Made by a program: the position numbers and the translations under genes. DNA of 64,000 bases from Cyanobium sp. N.Huapi 1H5 (GTDB lineage Bacteria > Cyanobacteriota > Cyanobacteriia > PCC-6307 > Cyanobiaceae): the NCBI RefSeq assembly GCF_024345535.1, contig NZ_JAGQBH010000001.1:1-64000 (forward strand), read 5' to 3'. Numbering within the stretch: position 1 is the first letter of the stretch; every line of letters begins with the position of its first letter. Positions 38,033 to 47,375 of this stretch are shown piece by piece. A model generated the notes under the pieces. That model had not been told where the DNA came from. It made no database searches and saw only the letters and a list, made by a program, of their open reading frames with translations.

Positions 38033-39008
38033 CGCCGTTGCGCTCGGCCAGCCCGGGCGTGGTCTGCACCTGCCGCAGGGGGCTGTCCGGGCTGGCGAAC
38101 ACCGGCAGCACCTCACGGCGGAAGGCGTCGGCGGCCCGCGAGCAGTAGCGGGCCGGGTGGGTGATCAGCTTCAGCTGGCGACGCACCATCAGGTCGGCCA
38201 CCTGGGGGCGGTGCAGGGTGCCGGCGGCCAGCTCCCGCTCGATCGACACCACCGGCAGGAACGCCGCCCCCAGCCCCGCCTGGACGGCGTTCTTGATGGC
38301 CTCGAAGGAGTTGAGCTCCATCTCGATCTTGAGCCGCTGCACGTCGAGCTTGGAGCGGCTGAGCAGCTGGTCCACCATCTTGCGGGTGGTGGACTGGGCA
38401 TCGAGGCAGACGAAGCCGAGGCGGTAGAGATCGTCCTTGGTGAGCTCGGGCAGGCGGGAGAGCGGGTGCTTGGGGGGCAGCACCAGGGCCAGTTCGTCGT
38501 TGGCGTAGGGCACCACCTGCAGCAGGTCGTTGAGATCGGCCGGCAGTTCGCCGCCGATGATCGCCAGGTCGATCTGGCCGTTGGCCACGCTCCAGCCGGT
38601 GCGGCGGGTGCTGTGCACCTGCAGCTGCACCGCCACGTCCGGATACTTCTGGCGGAACAGGCCGATCATCCGAGGCATCAGATAGGTGCCCGTCGTCTGG
38701 CTCGCCCCCACCACCAGGGAGCCGCCGCGCAGGTTGTGGAGATCGTCGAGGGCCCGGCAGGCCTCCTGGCACTGGCTCAGGATCCGGTCGCAGTAGCTGA
38801 GCAGCAGGTGGCCGGCCTCGGTGAGCTGGGCCTTGCGGCCGCCGCGGTCGAACAGGGAGACATCGAGCTGCTTCTCCAGGTTCTGGATCTGCAGGCTCAC
38901 CGCCGGCTGGGTGACGTAGAGGCTGTCGGCCGCCTTCTTGAAGCTGCCCTCACTGGCGATGGCGCGCAGGATGCGCAGCTGGTCGAGGGTGAAAGGCAGA
39001 TCTGCCAT
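38007..39008 (-). CDS. rbcR: LysR-type regulator RbcR
   Basis: This is a LysR-family activator, 333 residues, of the cyanobacterial and plastid RbcR type that controls carbon fixation genes in response to metabolites such as RuBP or 2-phosphoglycolate. The N-terminal winged helix reads [20 protein letters not shown] then [20 protein letters not shown]. The effector domain (about 95-300) has [17 protein letters not shown] and [14 protein letters not shown]. The related CcmR/NdhR is the main alternative. It is divergent from the NnrU-like gene, and LysR regulators often act on such a divergent region. Confidence 0.88.
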   Translation of the reverse strand: MADLPFTLDQLRILRAIASEGSFKKAADSLYVTQPAVSLQIQNLEKQLDVSLFDRGGRKAQLTEAGHLLLSYCDRILSQCQEACRALDDLHNLRGGSLVVGASQTTGTYLMPRMIGLFRQKYPDVAVQLQVHSTRRTGWSVANGQIDLAIIGGELPADLNDLLQVVPYANDELALVLPPKHPLSRLPELTKDDLYRLGFVCLDAQSTTRKMVDQLLSRSKLDVQRLKIEMELNSFEAIKNAVQAGLGAAFLPVVSIERELAAGTLHRPQVADLMVRRQLKLITHPARYCSRAADAFRREVLPVFASPDSPLRQVQTTPGLAERNGVRTDRPPV

Positions 39009-39127
39009 GGGTCGGGGAGGCCGCGGGGGGACCGTTCGCCGGAGCCGGCAGGCCGTGCGGAACTCTAGGGGGCACTCCCGGTGGCAAGAATCGGCCTGTC
39101 ACATCCGCGGCCACTGGCCGCTCCCCC

Positions 39128-39880
39128 ATGCCCTCGCTTCCCCTGCCATCGGCGGGCCCCCATCACAGCAGCGTGGTCATGCTGGCCCTGCTCGTGCTCT
39201 TCGCCCTGATCCACAGCGGCGGGGCCTCCCTGAGAGCCTGGGGGGAGGAGCGGATCGGGGCCCGGCTCTGGCGCCTGCTGTTCGCCGGGCTCAGCATTCC
39301 CTCGGCCGTGGTGGTGGTGGGCTACTTCCTGGCCCACCGCTACGACGGGATCAGGCTCTGGAACCTGCAGGACCAGCCCTGGGTGGTGCCGCTGGTCTGG
39401 ACCGGGACGGCCATCAGCTTCCTGTTCCTGTATCCGGCCACCTACAACCTGCTGGAGATCCCGGCGGTGCTCAAGCCCCAGGTGCGCCTGTACGCCAAGG
39501 GGATCATCCGGGTGAGCCGCCATCCCCAGGCCGTGGGCCAGGTGCTCTGGTGCGCCACCCATCTGCTCTGGATCGGCACCAGCTTCACCCTGGTGGCCTG
39601 CGTGGGACTGGTCGGCCACCACCTGTTCGCCGTCTGGAACGGGGACCGCCGCCTGCGCAACCGTTTCGGGGCCGCCTTCGAGGAGCTGCGGGCCTCCACG
39701 TCGGTGCTGCCCTTCGCCGCCGTGCTGGACGGCCGCCAGACGCTGGTGGCGGCGGAATTCCTGCGCCCCTCCCAGCTGGGGATCGCCATCGCCATCGGCG
39801 TGTTCTGGTGGGCCCACCGCTGGATCGGCCTTGGCGCCACCACCTTCTCGCGCACGGCCCTCGCCCACTGGCTGGGCTGA
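39128..39880 (+). CDS. NnrU family membrane protein (Z-ISO-like)
   Basis: This is an integral membrane protein of 250 residues with about six hydrophobic segments. It belongs to the NnrU family, which includes the plant 15-cis-zeta-carotene isomerase Z-ISO, a haem protein acting between phytoene desaturase and zeta-carotene desaturase. Conserved-looking features are FALIHSGGAS, GIIRVSRHPQAVGQVLWCATH and GHHLFAVWNGDRRL, with several membrane-embedded His residues. Its position 2.4 kb from crtP fits a carotenoid role, but NnrU proteins are also linked to nitrogen-oxide metabolism. The ATG at 39128 is the first in frame. Confidence 0.82.
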   Translation: MPSLPLPSAGPHHSSVVMLALLVLFALIHSGGASLRAWGEERIGARLWRLLFAGLSIPSAVVVVGYFLAHRYDGIRLWNLQDQPWVVPLVWTGTAISFLFLYPATYNLLEIPAVLKPQVRLYAKGIIRVSRHPQAVGQVLWCATHLLWIGTSFTLVACVGLVGHHLFAVWNGDRRLRNRFGAAFEELRASTSVLPFAAVLDGRQTLVAAEFLRPSQLGIAIAIGVFWWAHRWIGLGATTFSRTALAHWLG

Positions 39881-39908
39881 AGCTCCCACCGGCCGGCGGG
39901 GGTCGATG

Positions 39909-39956
39909 GGCAGGCCACCACAGAGCCGGAGCCAGGCCGACGGGCCTGCCTAAACT
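39909..39956 (+). promoter_or_regulatory. Inverted repeat and -10-like box upstream of ndhF1
   Basis: A perfect 8-bp inverted repeat, GGCAGGCC (39909-39916) and GGCCTGCC (39943-39950), is followed immediately by TAAACT (39951-39956), a good -10 hexamer 22 bp before the ndhF1 start codon. The right arm covers the spacer just upstream of the -10, where a repressor would act. The nearby LysR-type regulator is one possible binder, though the motif is not a classic LysR site. Confidence 0.38.
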
Positions 39957-39977
39957 CGCGCCAACAGAGCCCCCAGG

Positions 39978-41990
39978 ATGCCCGCCGCTTCCGAACTTGC
40001 CTGGCTGATCCCGGTGCTTCCCCTGCTGGGGGCCTGCCTCACCGGCCTGGGGCTGATCACCTTCAACCGCACCGTCAACCGCCTGCGCAAGCCGGTGGCG
40101 CTGCTGCTCATCACCTCCGTGGGCATGGCCGCGGTGCTGAGCTTCGCGATCCTGGCCGAGCAACTGGCGGGAGCCGGCGCCACGGAGGTGCTGTTCGACT
40201 GGGCCGGCGCCGGCACCTTCCACCTGCAGATGGGCTTCCGCGTCGACGCCCTCGGTGCGGTGATGCTGTCGCTGGTGACCACCATCGCCCTGCTGGTGAT
40301 GGTTTATTCCGACGGCTACATGGCCCACGACAAGGGCTATGTCCGCTTCTTCACCTACCTGGCCTTGTTCAGCAGCTCGATGCTGGGGCTGGTGATCAGC
40401 CCCAACCTGCTCGAGATCTACGTCTTCTGGGAGCTGGTGGGCATGTGCTCCTACCTGCTCGTCGGCTTCTGGTACGACCGCGACGCCGCCGCCAACGCCG
40501 CCCAGAAGGCCTTCGTGGTCAACCGGGTCGGCGACTTCGGCCTGCTGCTGGGGATCCTGGGCCTGTTCTGGGCCACCGGCAGCTTCGGCTTCGAGGAGAT
40601 CGGTGAACGGCTCTCGGCCGCCGTCGCCGGTGGCGGCCTGCCCACCGGGGTGGCCGTGCTGCTCTGCCTCCTGGTGTTCATGGGTCCGATGGCCAAGTCG
40701 GCCCAGTTCCCCCTGCACGTGTGGCTGCCCGACGCCATGGAGGGCCCCACCCCCATCTCGGCCCTGATCCACGCCGCCACGATGGTGGCGGCCGGCGTCT
40801 TCCTGGTGGCGCGGCTGCAGCCGGTCTATGAGCCCTTTCCCCAGGTCCAGCTGGTGATCGCCGTGATCGGCACCATCACCCTGTTCCTGGGGGCCTCGAT
40901 CGCCCTCACCCAGATGGATCTGAAGAAGGGGCTGGCCTACAGCACCGTCTCCCAGCTCGGCTACATGATGCTGGCCATGGGCTGCGGCGCCCCGATGGCC
41001 GGCATGTTCCACCTGGTCACCCACGCCTTCTTCAAGGCGATGCTGTTCCTCGGCTCCGGCTCCGTGATCCACGCCATGGAGGAGGTGGTGGGCCACGAGC
41101 CGGTGCTGGCCCAGGACATGCGCCTGATGGGCGGCCTGCGCCAATACATGCCGATCACCTCCGCCACCTTCCTGATCGGCTGCATTGCGATCAGCGGCAT
41201 CCCCCCCCTGGCGGGTTTCTGGAGCAAGGACGAGATCCTCGGCCAGGCCTTCAACAGCTTTCCGCTGCTCTGGGCCATGGGCTTCCTGACCGCCGGGATG
41301 ACCGCCTTCTACATGTTCCGCCTCTATTTCCTCACGTTTGAGGGCTCCTTCCGCGGCCAGGACGCCGGCATCCGCGCCCAGCTGCTCAGCGCCGCGGGCC
41401 AGCCCGCGGGCGCATCCACCGACGACGGCCACCACGCCCACGCCAGCCACCCGCACGAGTCGGGCTGGCAGATGGCGGCCCCCCTGGTGGTGCTGGCGGT
41501 GCCGTCGGTGCTGATCGGCCTGCTCGGCACCCCCTGGAACAGCCGCTTCGGCAACCTCGTCGATCCCGTCGAGGCCGCCGAGGTGGCCAAGGAGTTCAGC
41601 TGGGGCGAGTTCCTGCCCCTGGCGGGCGCCTCGGTGGCCATCTCCAGCCTCGGCATCGGCCTGGCGGTGCTCGCCTACGCCCTGCACCGCATCGACCTGG
41701 GCACCGCCGTGGCGGGCCGCTTCCCGGCCATCAACCGGTTCCTGGCCAACAAGTGGTACCTCGATGCCATCAACGAGAAGCTGTTCGTCCAGGGCAGCCG
41801 CCGCCTGGCCCGCCAGGTGCTCGACGTCGACTCCAAGGTGGTGGATGGGGTGGTCAACCTCACCGGCCTGCTCACCCTGGGCAGCGGCGAGGGCCTGAAG
41901 TACTTCGAGACCGGCCGGGTCCAGTTCTATGCCCTGATCGTCTTCGGCGGGGTGATCGGCCTGGTGCTGCTGTTCAGCGCCTTCGGCTGA
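39978..41990 (+). CDS. ndhF: NDH-1 subunit 5 (NdhF1)
   Basis: NdhF is the large antiporter-like membrane subunit of NDH-1, 670 residues with about 15 helices. Present are the family segments [40 protein letters not shown], a Lys in [19 protein letters not shown] and the C-terminal lateral helix region. A His-rich loop ([15 protein letters not shown], about 479-493) precedes the last segments. With the ndhD following by 86 bp, this looks like the respiratory/cyclic NdhF1-NdhD1 pair rather than the CO2-uptake NdhF3/D3 pair, for which no cupA follows. Confidence 0.95.
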   Translation: MPAASELAWLIPVLPLLGACLTGLGLITFNRTVNRLRKPVALLLITSVGMAAVLSFAILAEQLAGAGATEVLFDWAGAGTFHLQMGFRVDALGAVMLSLVTTIALLVMVYSDGYMAHDKGYVRFFTYLALFSSSMLGLVISPNLLEIYVFWELVGMCSYLLVGFWYDRDAAANAAQKAFVVNRVGDFGLLLGILGLFWATGSFGFEEIGERLSAAVAGGGLPTGVAVLLCLLVFMGPMAKSAQFPLHVWLPDAMEGPTPISALIHAATMVAAGVFLVARLQPVYEPFPQVQLVIAVIGTITLFLGASIALTQMDLKKGLAYSTVSQLGYMMLAMGCGAPMAGMFHLVTHAFFKAMLFLGSGSVIHAMEEVVGHEPVLAQDMRLMGGLRQYMPITSATFLIGCIAISGIPPLAGFWSKDEILGQAFNSFPLLWAMGFLTAGMTAFYMFRLYFLTFEGSFRGQDAGIRAQLLSAAGQPAGASTDDGHHAHASHPHESGWQMAAPLVVLAVPSVLIGLLGTPWNSRFGNLVDPVEAAEVAKEFSWGEFLPLAGASVAISSLGIGLAVLAYALHRIDLGTAVAGRFPAINRFLANKWYLDAINEKLFVQGSRRLARQVLDVDSKVVDGVVNLTGLLTLGSGEGLKYFETGRVQFYALIVFGGVIGLVLLFSAFG

Positions 41991-42033
41991 GTCCCTCTGT
42001 GTGTGACAACGCCCATCCGGTGGGTGGGTGGGA

Positions 42034-42057
42034 GGCCGGGATTTCTACACTCCGGCC
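42034..42057 (+). promoter_or_regulatory. Inverted repeat enclosing a -10-like box upstream of ndhD
   Basis: GGCCGG (42034-42039) and CCGGCC (42052-42057) flank a 12-nt AT-richer spacer that contains TACACT (42046-42051), a plausible -10. The element lies 19 bp before the GTG start of ndhD. It could be a promoter with an operator, or a hairpin affecting translation in an ndhF-ndhD transcript. Confidence 0.35.
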
Positions 42058-42076
42058 AGATGGACAGCACCGTTCT

Positions 42077-43678
42077 GTGCCCTTTCCCTGGCTGAGCACC
42101 GCGATTCTGTTCCCGATCGGCGCCGCTCTGCTGATCCCCTTCGTGCCCGACAAGGGCGATGGCAAGCAGGTCCGCTGGTACGCCCTCGGCGTCGCCCTCA
42201 CCACCTTCCTGGTCACCGTGGCGGCCTATCTGCGCGGCTATGACCCCGCCGACCCCGGCCTACAGCTGGTGGAGCGGGTGCAGTGGTTGCCCGATCTGGG
42301 GCTGGCCTGGTCGGTGGGGGCCGACGGCCTCTCGATGCCGCTGATCCTGCTCACCAGCTTCATCACCTCCCTGGCCTGCCTGGCCGCCTGGCCGGTGACC
42401 TTCAAGCCCAGGCTCTTCTATTTCCTGCTCCTGGCCATGGATGGCGGCCAGATCGCCGTCTTCGCCGTCCAGGACATGCTGCTCTTCTTCCTGGCCTGGG
42501 AGCTGGAGCTGCTGCCGGTGTACCTGCTGCTGGCCATCTGGGGCGGCAAGAAGCGCCAGTACGCCGCCACCAAGTTCATCCTCTACACGGCCGGCAGTTC
42601 CCTGTTCATCCTCCTGGCAGGCCTGGCGATGGCCTTCTACGGCGGCGGCGCCCCCAGCTTCGAGTACACGGTGCTGGCCGCCAAGGAGTTCGGCACCGGC
42701 TTCCAGGTGCTCTGCTACGCGGCCCTGCTGATCGCCTTCGGCGTCAAGCTGCCGGTGGTGCCCCTGCACACCTGGCTGCCCGATGCCCACGGTGAGGCCA
42801 CGGCGCCGGTGCACATGCTGCTGGCGGGCATCCTGCTGAAGATGGGCGGCTACGCGCTGCTGCGCTTCAACGTGCAGCTGCTGCCCGAGGCCCACGTCCA
42901 GTTCGCCCCCCTGCTGGTGATCCTGGGGGTGGTGAACATCATCTACGCCGCCCTCACCTCCTTCGCCCAGCGCAACCTCAAACGCAAGATCGCCTACAGC
43001 TCGATCAGCCACATGGGCTTCGTGCTGATCGGCATCGGCAGCTTCAGCGCCCTGGGCACCAGCGGCGCCATGCTCCAGATGATCAGCCATGGCCTGATCG
43101 GGGCCAGCCTGTTCTTCCTGGTGGGGGCCACCTACGACCGCACCCACACCCTCCAGCTCGACGAGATGGGCGGCGTGGGCCAGAAGATGCGGAAGATGTT
43201 CGCCCTCTGGACCGTCTGCTCCCTGGCCTCCCTCGCCCTGCCCGGCATGAGCGGCTTCGTCTCCGAGCTGATGGTGTTCGTGGGCTTCGCCACCAGCGAG
43301 GCCTACAGCCTCAGCTTCCGCATCGTCATCGCCGTCCTGGCGGCCATCGGTGTGATCCTCACCCCCATCTACCTGCTGTCGATGCTGCGGGAGATCTTCT
43401 TCGGCAAGGAGAACCCGGAGCTGGCCTCCCACACCCACCTGGTCGACGCCGAGCCCCGGGAGATCTACGTCATCTCCTGCCTGCTGGTGCCGATCATCGG
43501 CATCGGCCTCTACCCGCGTCTGGTCACCGACAGCTACCGGGCCGCGATCGAGGCCCTGGTCGAGCGGGAGTCCGTGGCCCTGGTGAAGGTGGGCCGCGCC
43601 CCGGTCCCGGCGGTGATGGCCACCGGCGCCTTCGGCAGCCTGCCGCCGGCCCTGCTGCACGCCCCGGCCCTCGGCTGA
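42077..43678 (+). CDS. ndhD: NDH-1 subunit 4 (NdhD1)
   Basis: NdhD is the second large antiporter-like subunit of NDH-1, 533 residues with about 14 helices. Typical segments are [20 protein letters not shown] with its key Glu, [38 protein letters not shown] and [18 protein letters not shown]. It starts at GTG 42077 ([16 protein letters not shown]); an ATG at 42061 is in another frame. A GC-rich hairpin follows the stop. Confidence 0.95.
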   Translation: MPFPWLSTAILFPIGAALLIPFVPDKGDGKQVRWYALGVALTTFLVTVAAYLRGYDPADPGLQLVERVQWLPDLGLAWSVGADGLSMPLILLTSFITSLACLAAWPVTFKPRLFYFLLLAMDGGQIAVFAVQDMLLFFLAWELELLPVYLLLAIWGGKKRQYAATKFILYTAGSSLFILLAGLAMAFYGGGAPSFEYTVLAAKEFGTGFQVLCYAALLIAFGVKLPVVPLHTWLPDAHGEATAPVHMLLAGILLKMGGYALLRFNVQLLPEAHVQFAPLLVILGVVNIIYAALTSFAQRNLKRKIAYSSISHMGFVLIGIGSFSALGTSGAMLQMISHGLIGASLFFLVGATYDRTHTLQLDEMGGVGQKMRKMFALWTVCSLASLALPGMSGFVSELMVFVGFATSEAYSLSFRIVIAVLAAIGVILTPIYLLSMLREIFFGKENPELASHTHLVDAEPREIYVISCLLVPIIGIGLYPRLVTDSYRAAIEALVERESVALVKVGRAPVPAVMATGAFGSLPPALLHAPALG

Positions 43679-43685
43679 GCCCCGT

Positions 43686-43701
43686 CCCCGCCTCGGCGGG
43701 G
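43686..43701 (+). terminator. Hairpin after ndhD
   Basis: CCCCGC and GCGGGG flank a CTCG loop eight bases after the ndhD stop, giving a very stable short hairpin at the end of the ndhF-ndhD unit. No T-tract follows, so factor-dependent or hairpin-only termination, or mRNA 3' end protection, is inferred. Confidence 0.42.
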
Positions 43702-43804
43702 GGCCGGTCGGGGGCCGGTTACGAAACCCTGCGCAGCCCCGGGGTCACGGCGCCATCCTCCGGGGAGGATGCCTACGCTCCTCCATCGCACAGCGAGGGT
43801 CTCC

Positions 43805-44197
43805 ATGCGGCAGATCAACTTCCTTCTGATCTTCAGCTTCGGCTTGGCCACGGTGATGTTCACCCTGGAGAACACCACGGCCACCACGGTGCATTTCCTG
43901 CCGGGCGTGAGCACCACCCTGCCGCTGGCGGCCCTGCTGCTGGTGGTGGGCGGTCTGGGTGCCACCGCCGCCTGGATCTACGCCGTCTGGAGCGGCGTTG
44001 TGAAGAAGGTGGAAACCCTGCAGACCGCCGGCGAGGCGGAGGCCCAGCAGGTGCGGATCAGCGAGCTGGAGAACGATCTGCGCCGCTACCGGGCCACCGT
44101 GGATGCCCAGCTGGGGCTGTTGCCGGCCGCCGGCGAGAGCTCGGCGTCGTCCCGTGATGAGGGGGGCGAAGGCAGCCTTTCGCTGGCCGCCGACTGA
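43805..44197 (+). CDS. LapA-domain (DUF1049) membrane protein
   Basis: This is a 130-residue protein of the LapA/DUF1049 family. Two membrane helices (about 3-20, INFLLIFSFGLATVMFTLE, and about 38-60, LAALLLVVGGLGATAAWIYA) are followed by a coiled-coil (about 68-100, KKVETLQTAGEAEAQQVRIS) and an acidic Ser-rich tail. In E. coli the relative LapA works with LapB in envelope homeostasis; no LapB is seen here. The ATG at 43805 (MRQINFLL) fits the family; an upstream ATG at 43769 adds 12 residues. Confidence 0.82.
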   Translation: MRQINFLLIFSFGLATVMFTLENTTATTVHFLPGVSTTLPLAALLLVVGGLGATAAWIYAVWSGVVKKVETLQTAGEAEAQQVRISELENDLRRYRATVDAQLGLLPAAGESSASSRDEGGEGSLSLAAD

Positions 44198-44304
44198 GGC
44201 CGCTGGGGCCGCTGGGGCCGGTTCGGTCATCACTGCGACTGGTGCCATCGGGCCACAGCCGGTAGCTTGCCCAGGGACGGCACCCTCCGAGCAGGACATC
44301 GCGC

Positions 44305-45207
44305 GTGGCAGAAGCGGGCGCCAGACTCGCCATCCGGTTGCTCCAGGACGCGGCCGAACGGGGCGACATCGATCCCTGGGACGTCGATGTGATCGCCGTC
44401 GTCGATGGATTCCTCGACCAGCTGCGCCAGCGCATCGAGCTGCCCCGGCGCCTGGCCCCCCAGGGAGGGAGCTACGAACGGGATCTGGCCGAGTCCAGCG
44501 AGGCCTTCCTGGCCGCCTCGGTGCTGGTGGGGCTCAAGGCGGAACTGCTGGAATCGGCCACCTTCCCGCCCGAGCCGCTGCTGGAGGACCCCTTCGCCGC
44601 CGAGGACGACGGCGGCTGGGACCCCTCGGCGGTGGCCCTGCCGCGGCGGCCCGAACGGCACCTGCAGCGCCGGCCGGTGGCCCCGCCCCCCCTGCAGCGC
44701 CCCGTCACCCTGGGGGAACTGATCCGCCAGCTCGAGGACATCGCCGAGCGGCTCGAGCAGGAGGGGGGGGAAGGGCGGCACAGGCCCCGCGCCCGCCGCT
44801 ACAGCGAGCGGGCCGCGATCGCCCAGGTGGCCTCCCTGGCCCACCGGGAGAAACTGCCGGAGACCACCGCCGCCCTGAGCCGCTTCCTGCTGGAATGGGC
44901 GCCCACCGCCGAGACCCTTGAGTGGGTGGGCTTCGATGCGCTGGTGGGCGCCTGGGCGGAGGCCCTCTCCAGCCCCGCCGCCGGCTCGCCGGAGGACGCC
45001 GATCTGGACAGCGATCGGGTGGGGGTGTTCTGGGCCCTGCTGTTCCTCTCCTCCCAGGGCAAGGTGGAGCTGGCCCAGGACGGCGGGCTCTACGGCCCCC
45101 TCAGCCTGCGGCGGCGCCGGGAGGAGCGGGGCGAGGCGCTGAGCCTGCCGCGGCTGCCGGGCCAGGGGTCAGATAGGGGGCCGGCTCGGGAAGCAGTGGC
45201 CGCCTGA
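44305..45207 (+). CDS. scpA: Segregation and condensation protein A
   Basis: ScpA is the kleisin subunit that bridges SMC heads in chromosome condensation. The 300-residue protein has the N-terminal segment AIRLLQDAAERGDIDPWDVD-like motif of kleisins, a variable acidic/Pro-rich middle (about 95-160) and a C-terminal winged helix region with VGVFWALLFLSSQGKVELAQ. It starts at GTG 44305. No scpB is adjacent, as is usual in this group. Confidence 0.9.
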   Translation: MAEAGARLAIRLLQDAAERGDIDPWDVDVIAVVDGFLDQLRQRIELPRRLAPQGGSYERDLAESSEAFLAASVLVGLKAELLESATFPPEPLLEDPFAAEDDGGWDPSAVALPRRPERHLQRRPVAPPPLQRPVTLGELIRQLEDIAERLEQEGGEGRHRPRARRYSERAAIAQVASLAHREKLPETTAALSRFLLEWAPTAETLEWVGFDALVGAWAEALSSPAAGSPEDADLDSDRVGVFWALLFLSSQGKVELAQDGGLYGPLSLRRRREERGEALSLPRLPGQGSDRGPAREAVAA

Positions 45208-45254
45208 GGTTTCTCCGTAGTGTGGGACCTCACCTCCGACCTGAAACGACGCCG

Positions 45255-46436
45255 ATGAAGGCGATGATCCTGGCGGCAGGCAAGGGAACACGGGTGCGTC
45301 CGATCACGCACACCACACCCAAGCCGATGATTCCGATCCTCCAGAAACCCGTCATGGAGTTTCTGCTCGAATTGCTCCGGGAGCACGGCTTCAACGAAAT
45401 CATGGTCAATGTCTCCCACCTCTCGGAGGAGATCGAGAACTATTTCCGCGACGGCCAGCGCTTCGGTGTCCAGATCGCCTACAGCTTCGAGGGGCGCATC
45501 AAGGACGGGGAGCTGATCGGTGAAGCCATGGGTTCGGCCGGTGGCCTGAAGAAGATCCAGGACTTCCAGGCCTTCTTCGACGACACCTTCGTGGTGCTCT
45601 GCGGCGACGCCCTCATCGATCTCGATCTCACCGAGGCCGTGCGCCGCCATCGGGAAAAGGGGGCGATGGCCAGCCTGATCACCAAGCGCGTTCCCCGCGA
45701 CCAGGTGAGCAGCTACGGGGTGGTGGTGACCGACGAGGGCGGCCGGGTGCTCTCCTTCCAGGAGAAGCCGACGGTCGAGGAGGCCGCCAGCGACATGATC
45801 AACACCGGCATCTACATCTTCGAGCCGAAGGTCCTCGATTTCATCCCCAGCGGCGAACCCTTCGACATCGCCGCCGATCTGTTCCCCAGGCTGGTGGAAT
45901 CCGGGGCTCCCTTCTATGCCCTGCCCATGGAGTTTGAGTGGGTCGACATCGGCAAGGTGCCGGATTACTGGCAGGCGATCCGCAGCGTGCTGCAGGGGGA
46001 TGTCCGCCAGGTGCAGATTCCCGGCAAACAGGTGCGCCCCGGCATCTACGCGGGGCTCAACGTGGCGGCCGACTGGGACCAGATCCACGTCGAGGGGCCG
46101 ATCTTCGTGGGCGGCATGACCCGGATCGACAACGGCGTCACGATCATCGGGCCGGCCATGATCGGGCCGAGCTGCCACATCTGTGAAGGGGCCACGATCG
46201 ACAACTCGATCATCTTCGACTACTCCCGGATCGGCCCCGGGGTCCAGCTCGTGGAGAAGCTGGTCTACGGCCGCTACTGCGTCGACCGCAACGGCGACCA
46301 TTTCGATCTCCAGGAGGCCGCCCTCGACTGGCTGATCACCGATTCCCGCCGCCAGGACGTGGGCACCCCCTCACCGCAGCAGAAGGCCATGGCCGAGCTG
46401 CTGGGCACCGACCTCGCCGCCAGCGGCGCCCCCTAG
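45255..46436 (+). CDS. Sugar-nucleotide pyrophosphorylase (mannose-1-phosphate guanylyltransferase-like)
   Basis: This is a nucleotidyltransferase of 393 residues that joins NTP and sugar-1-phosphate for cell-wall or exopolysaccharide precursors. The N-terminal Rossmann-like domain has MILAAGKGTRVRP, TPKPMIPILQKP, VVLCGDALIDLDL and the catalytic-site EWVDIGKVPDYWQA. The C-terminal part (about 270-340) has left-handed beta-helix hexapeptides (VGGMTRIDNGVTIIGPAMIG). GDP-mannose synthesis is the usual annotation; other NDP-sugars are possible. Its last 66 bases overlap the convergent metF-like gene. Confidence 0.88.
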   Translation: MKAMILAAGKGTRVRPITHTTPKPMIPILQKPVMEFLLELLREHGFNEIMVNVSHLSEEIENYFRDGQRFGVQIAYSFEGRIKDGELIGEAMGSAGGLKKIQDFQAFFDDTFVVLCGDALIDLDLTEAVRRHREKGAMASLITKRVPRDQVSSYGVVVTDEGGRVLSFQEKPTVEEAASDMINTGIYIFEPKVLDFIPSGEPFDIAADLFPRLVESGAPFYALPMEFEWVDIGKVPDYWQAIRSVLQGDVRQVQIPGKQVRPGIYAGLNVAADWDQIHVEGPIFVGGMTRIDNGVTIIGPAMIGPSCHICEGATIDNSIIFDYSRIGPGVQLVEKLVYGRYCVDRNGDHFDLQEAALDWLITDSRRQDVGTPSPQQKAMAELLGTDLAASGAP

Positions 46437-47330
46437 GCCCGCCAGCCGCAGGATCTGGGGGATGCGGTGTTCGGCCTTGATGGCCATCAGGTGCACCCCC
46501 TGGGCGATGGAGCGGTAGGTGGCCACCTGTTCGGCGGCGATCGCCACCCCCTCCGCCGCCGGATCGGCCGCGCCGGCGAGGCGGTCGATCAGGGACTGGG
46601 GGATGCAGGCCCCCGGCACGACGCGGTTGATGAACTGGGCGTTGCGGGCCGACTTGAGCAGAAACACCCCGGCCAGCACCGGCAGTCCGAGGGGGCCGGT
46701 GATCTCCTCCACGAAGCGGCGCAGGGCGTCCGTATCCATGACCATCTGGGTCTGGAGGAAGCGGGCGCCCGCCTCCTGCTTGCGGCGCACCCTGGAGAGC
46801 AGCCCGCTCCGGCTGGGTGACTGGGGATCGGCGGCGGCGCCGGGGAAGAGGGCCGTCGGCCCATCCGGCAGCTCCCCCTTCACCGGATCCTCGCCGGCGT
46901 TGAGGCCGCGCACCAGCTGCAGCAGCCGCACTGCCTCCAGCTCGTTCACCGCCCGGACCCCGGGCTGATCGCCGGCCCGCACCGGGTCACCGGTGAGGCA
47001 GAGCAGGTTGCGGATGCCGAGGGCGTGGGCGCCGAGCAGATCGGCCTGCAGGGCAATGCGGTTGCGATCGCGGCAGGTCATCTGCAGCACCGGCTCGATG
47101 CCGGCCTCCAGCAGCAGACGGCACACCGCCAGGCTGCTCATCCGCATCACGGCCCGGCTGCCATCGGTGACATTGACGGCATGCACCAGGCCCCGCAGCG
47201 CCGTCGCCGCCTCAAGGGTGCGAGCGGCATCGCCCCCACGGGGCGGCGTCACCTCCGCCGTCACGGCGAACCGGCCGTCGGCCAGGGCCTGTCGAAGCTG
47301 CAACGGCCATCTCCAAGACAGGGGCATCAT
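46371..47330 (-). CDS. metF: Methylenetetrahydrofolate reductase
   Basis: MetF makes 5-methyl-THF for methionine synthesis using FAD. The 319-residue TIM-barrel protein shows TAEVTPPRGGDA near the N-terminus, NVTDGSRAVMRMSS, LQMTCRDRNRIALQ and the FAD-linked LLCLTGDPVRAGDQPG, then RFLQTQMVMD. The first ATGs (MMPLSW) are at 47330. The end (GGAAGGEVGAQQLGHGLLLR) lies inside the overlap with the sugar-nucleotide gene and looks like an extension past the usual end of the barrel. Confidence 0.9.
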   Translation of the reverse strand: MMPLSWRWPLQLRQALADGRFAVTAEVTPPRGGDAARTLEAATALRGLVHAVNVTDGSRAVMRMSSLAVCRLLLEAGIEPVLQMTCRDRNRIALQADLLGAHALGIRNLLCLTGDPVRAGDQPGVRAVNELEAVRLLQLVRGLNAGEDPVKGELPDGPTALFPGAAADPQSPSRSGLLSRVRRKQEAGARFLQTQMVMDTDALRRFVEEITGPLGLPVLAGVFLLKSARNAQFINRVVPGACIPQSLIDRLAGAADPAAEGVAIAAEQVATYRSIAQGVHLMAIKAEHRIPQILRLAGLGGAAGGEVGAQQLGHGLLLR

Positions 47331-47375
47331 GGAACAGCCGCTGCCTAGAGTGAATCAGCCCTCGCCAAGGAGCCG

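Noticed and set aside
39585-41687. 700-residue minus-strand frame opposite ndhF
   Set aside because: Composition and lack of motifs mark it as an antisense shadow of ndhF.
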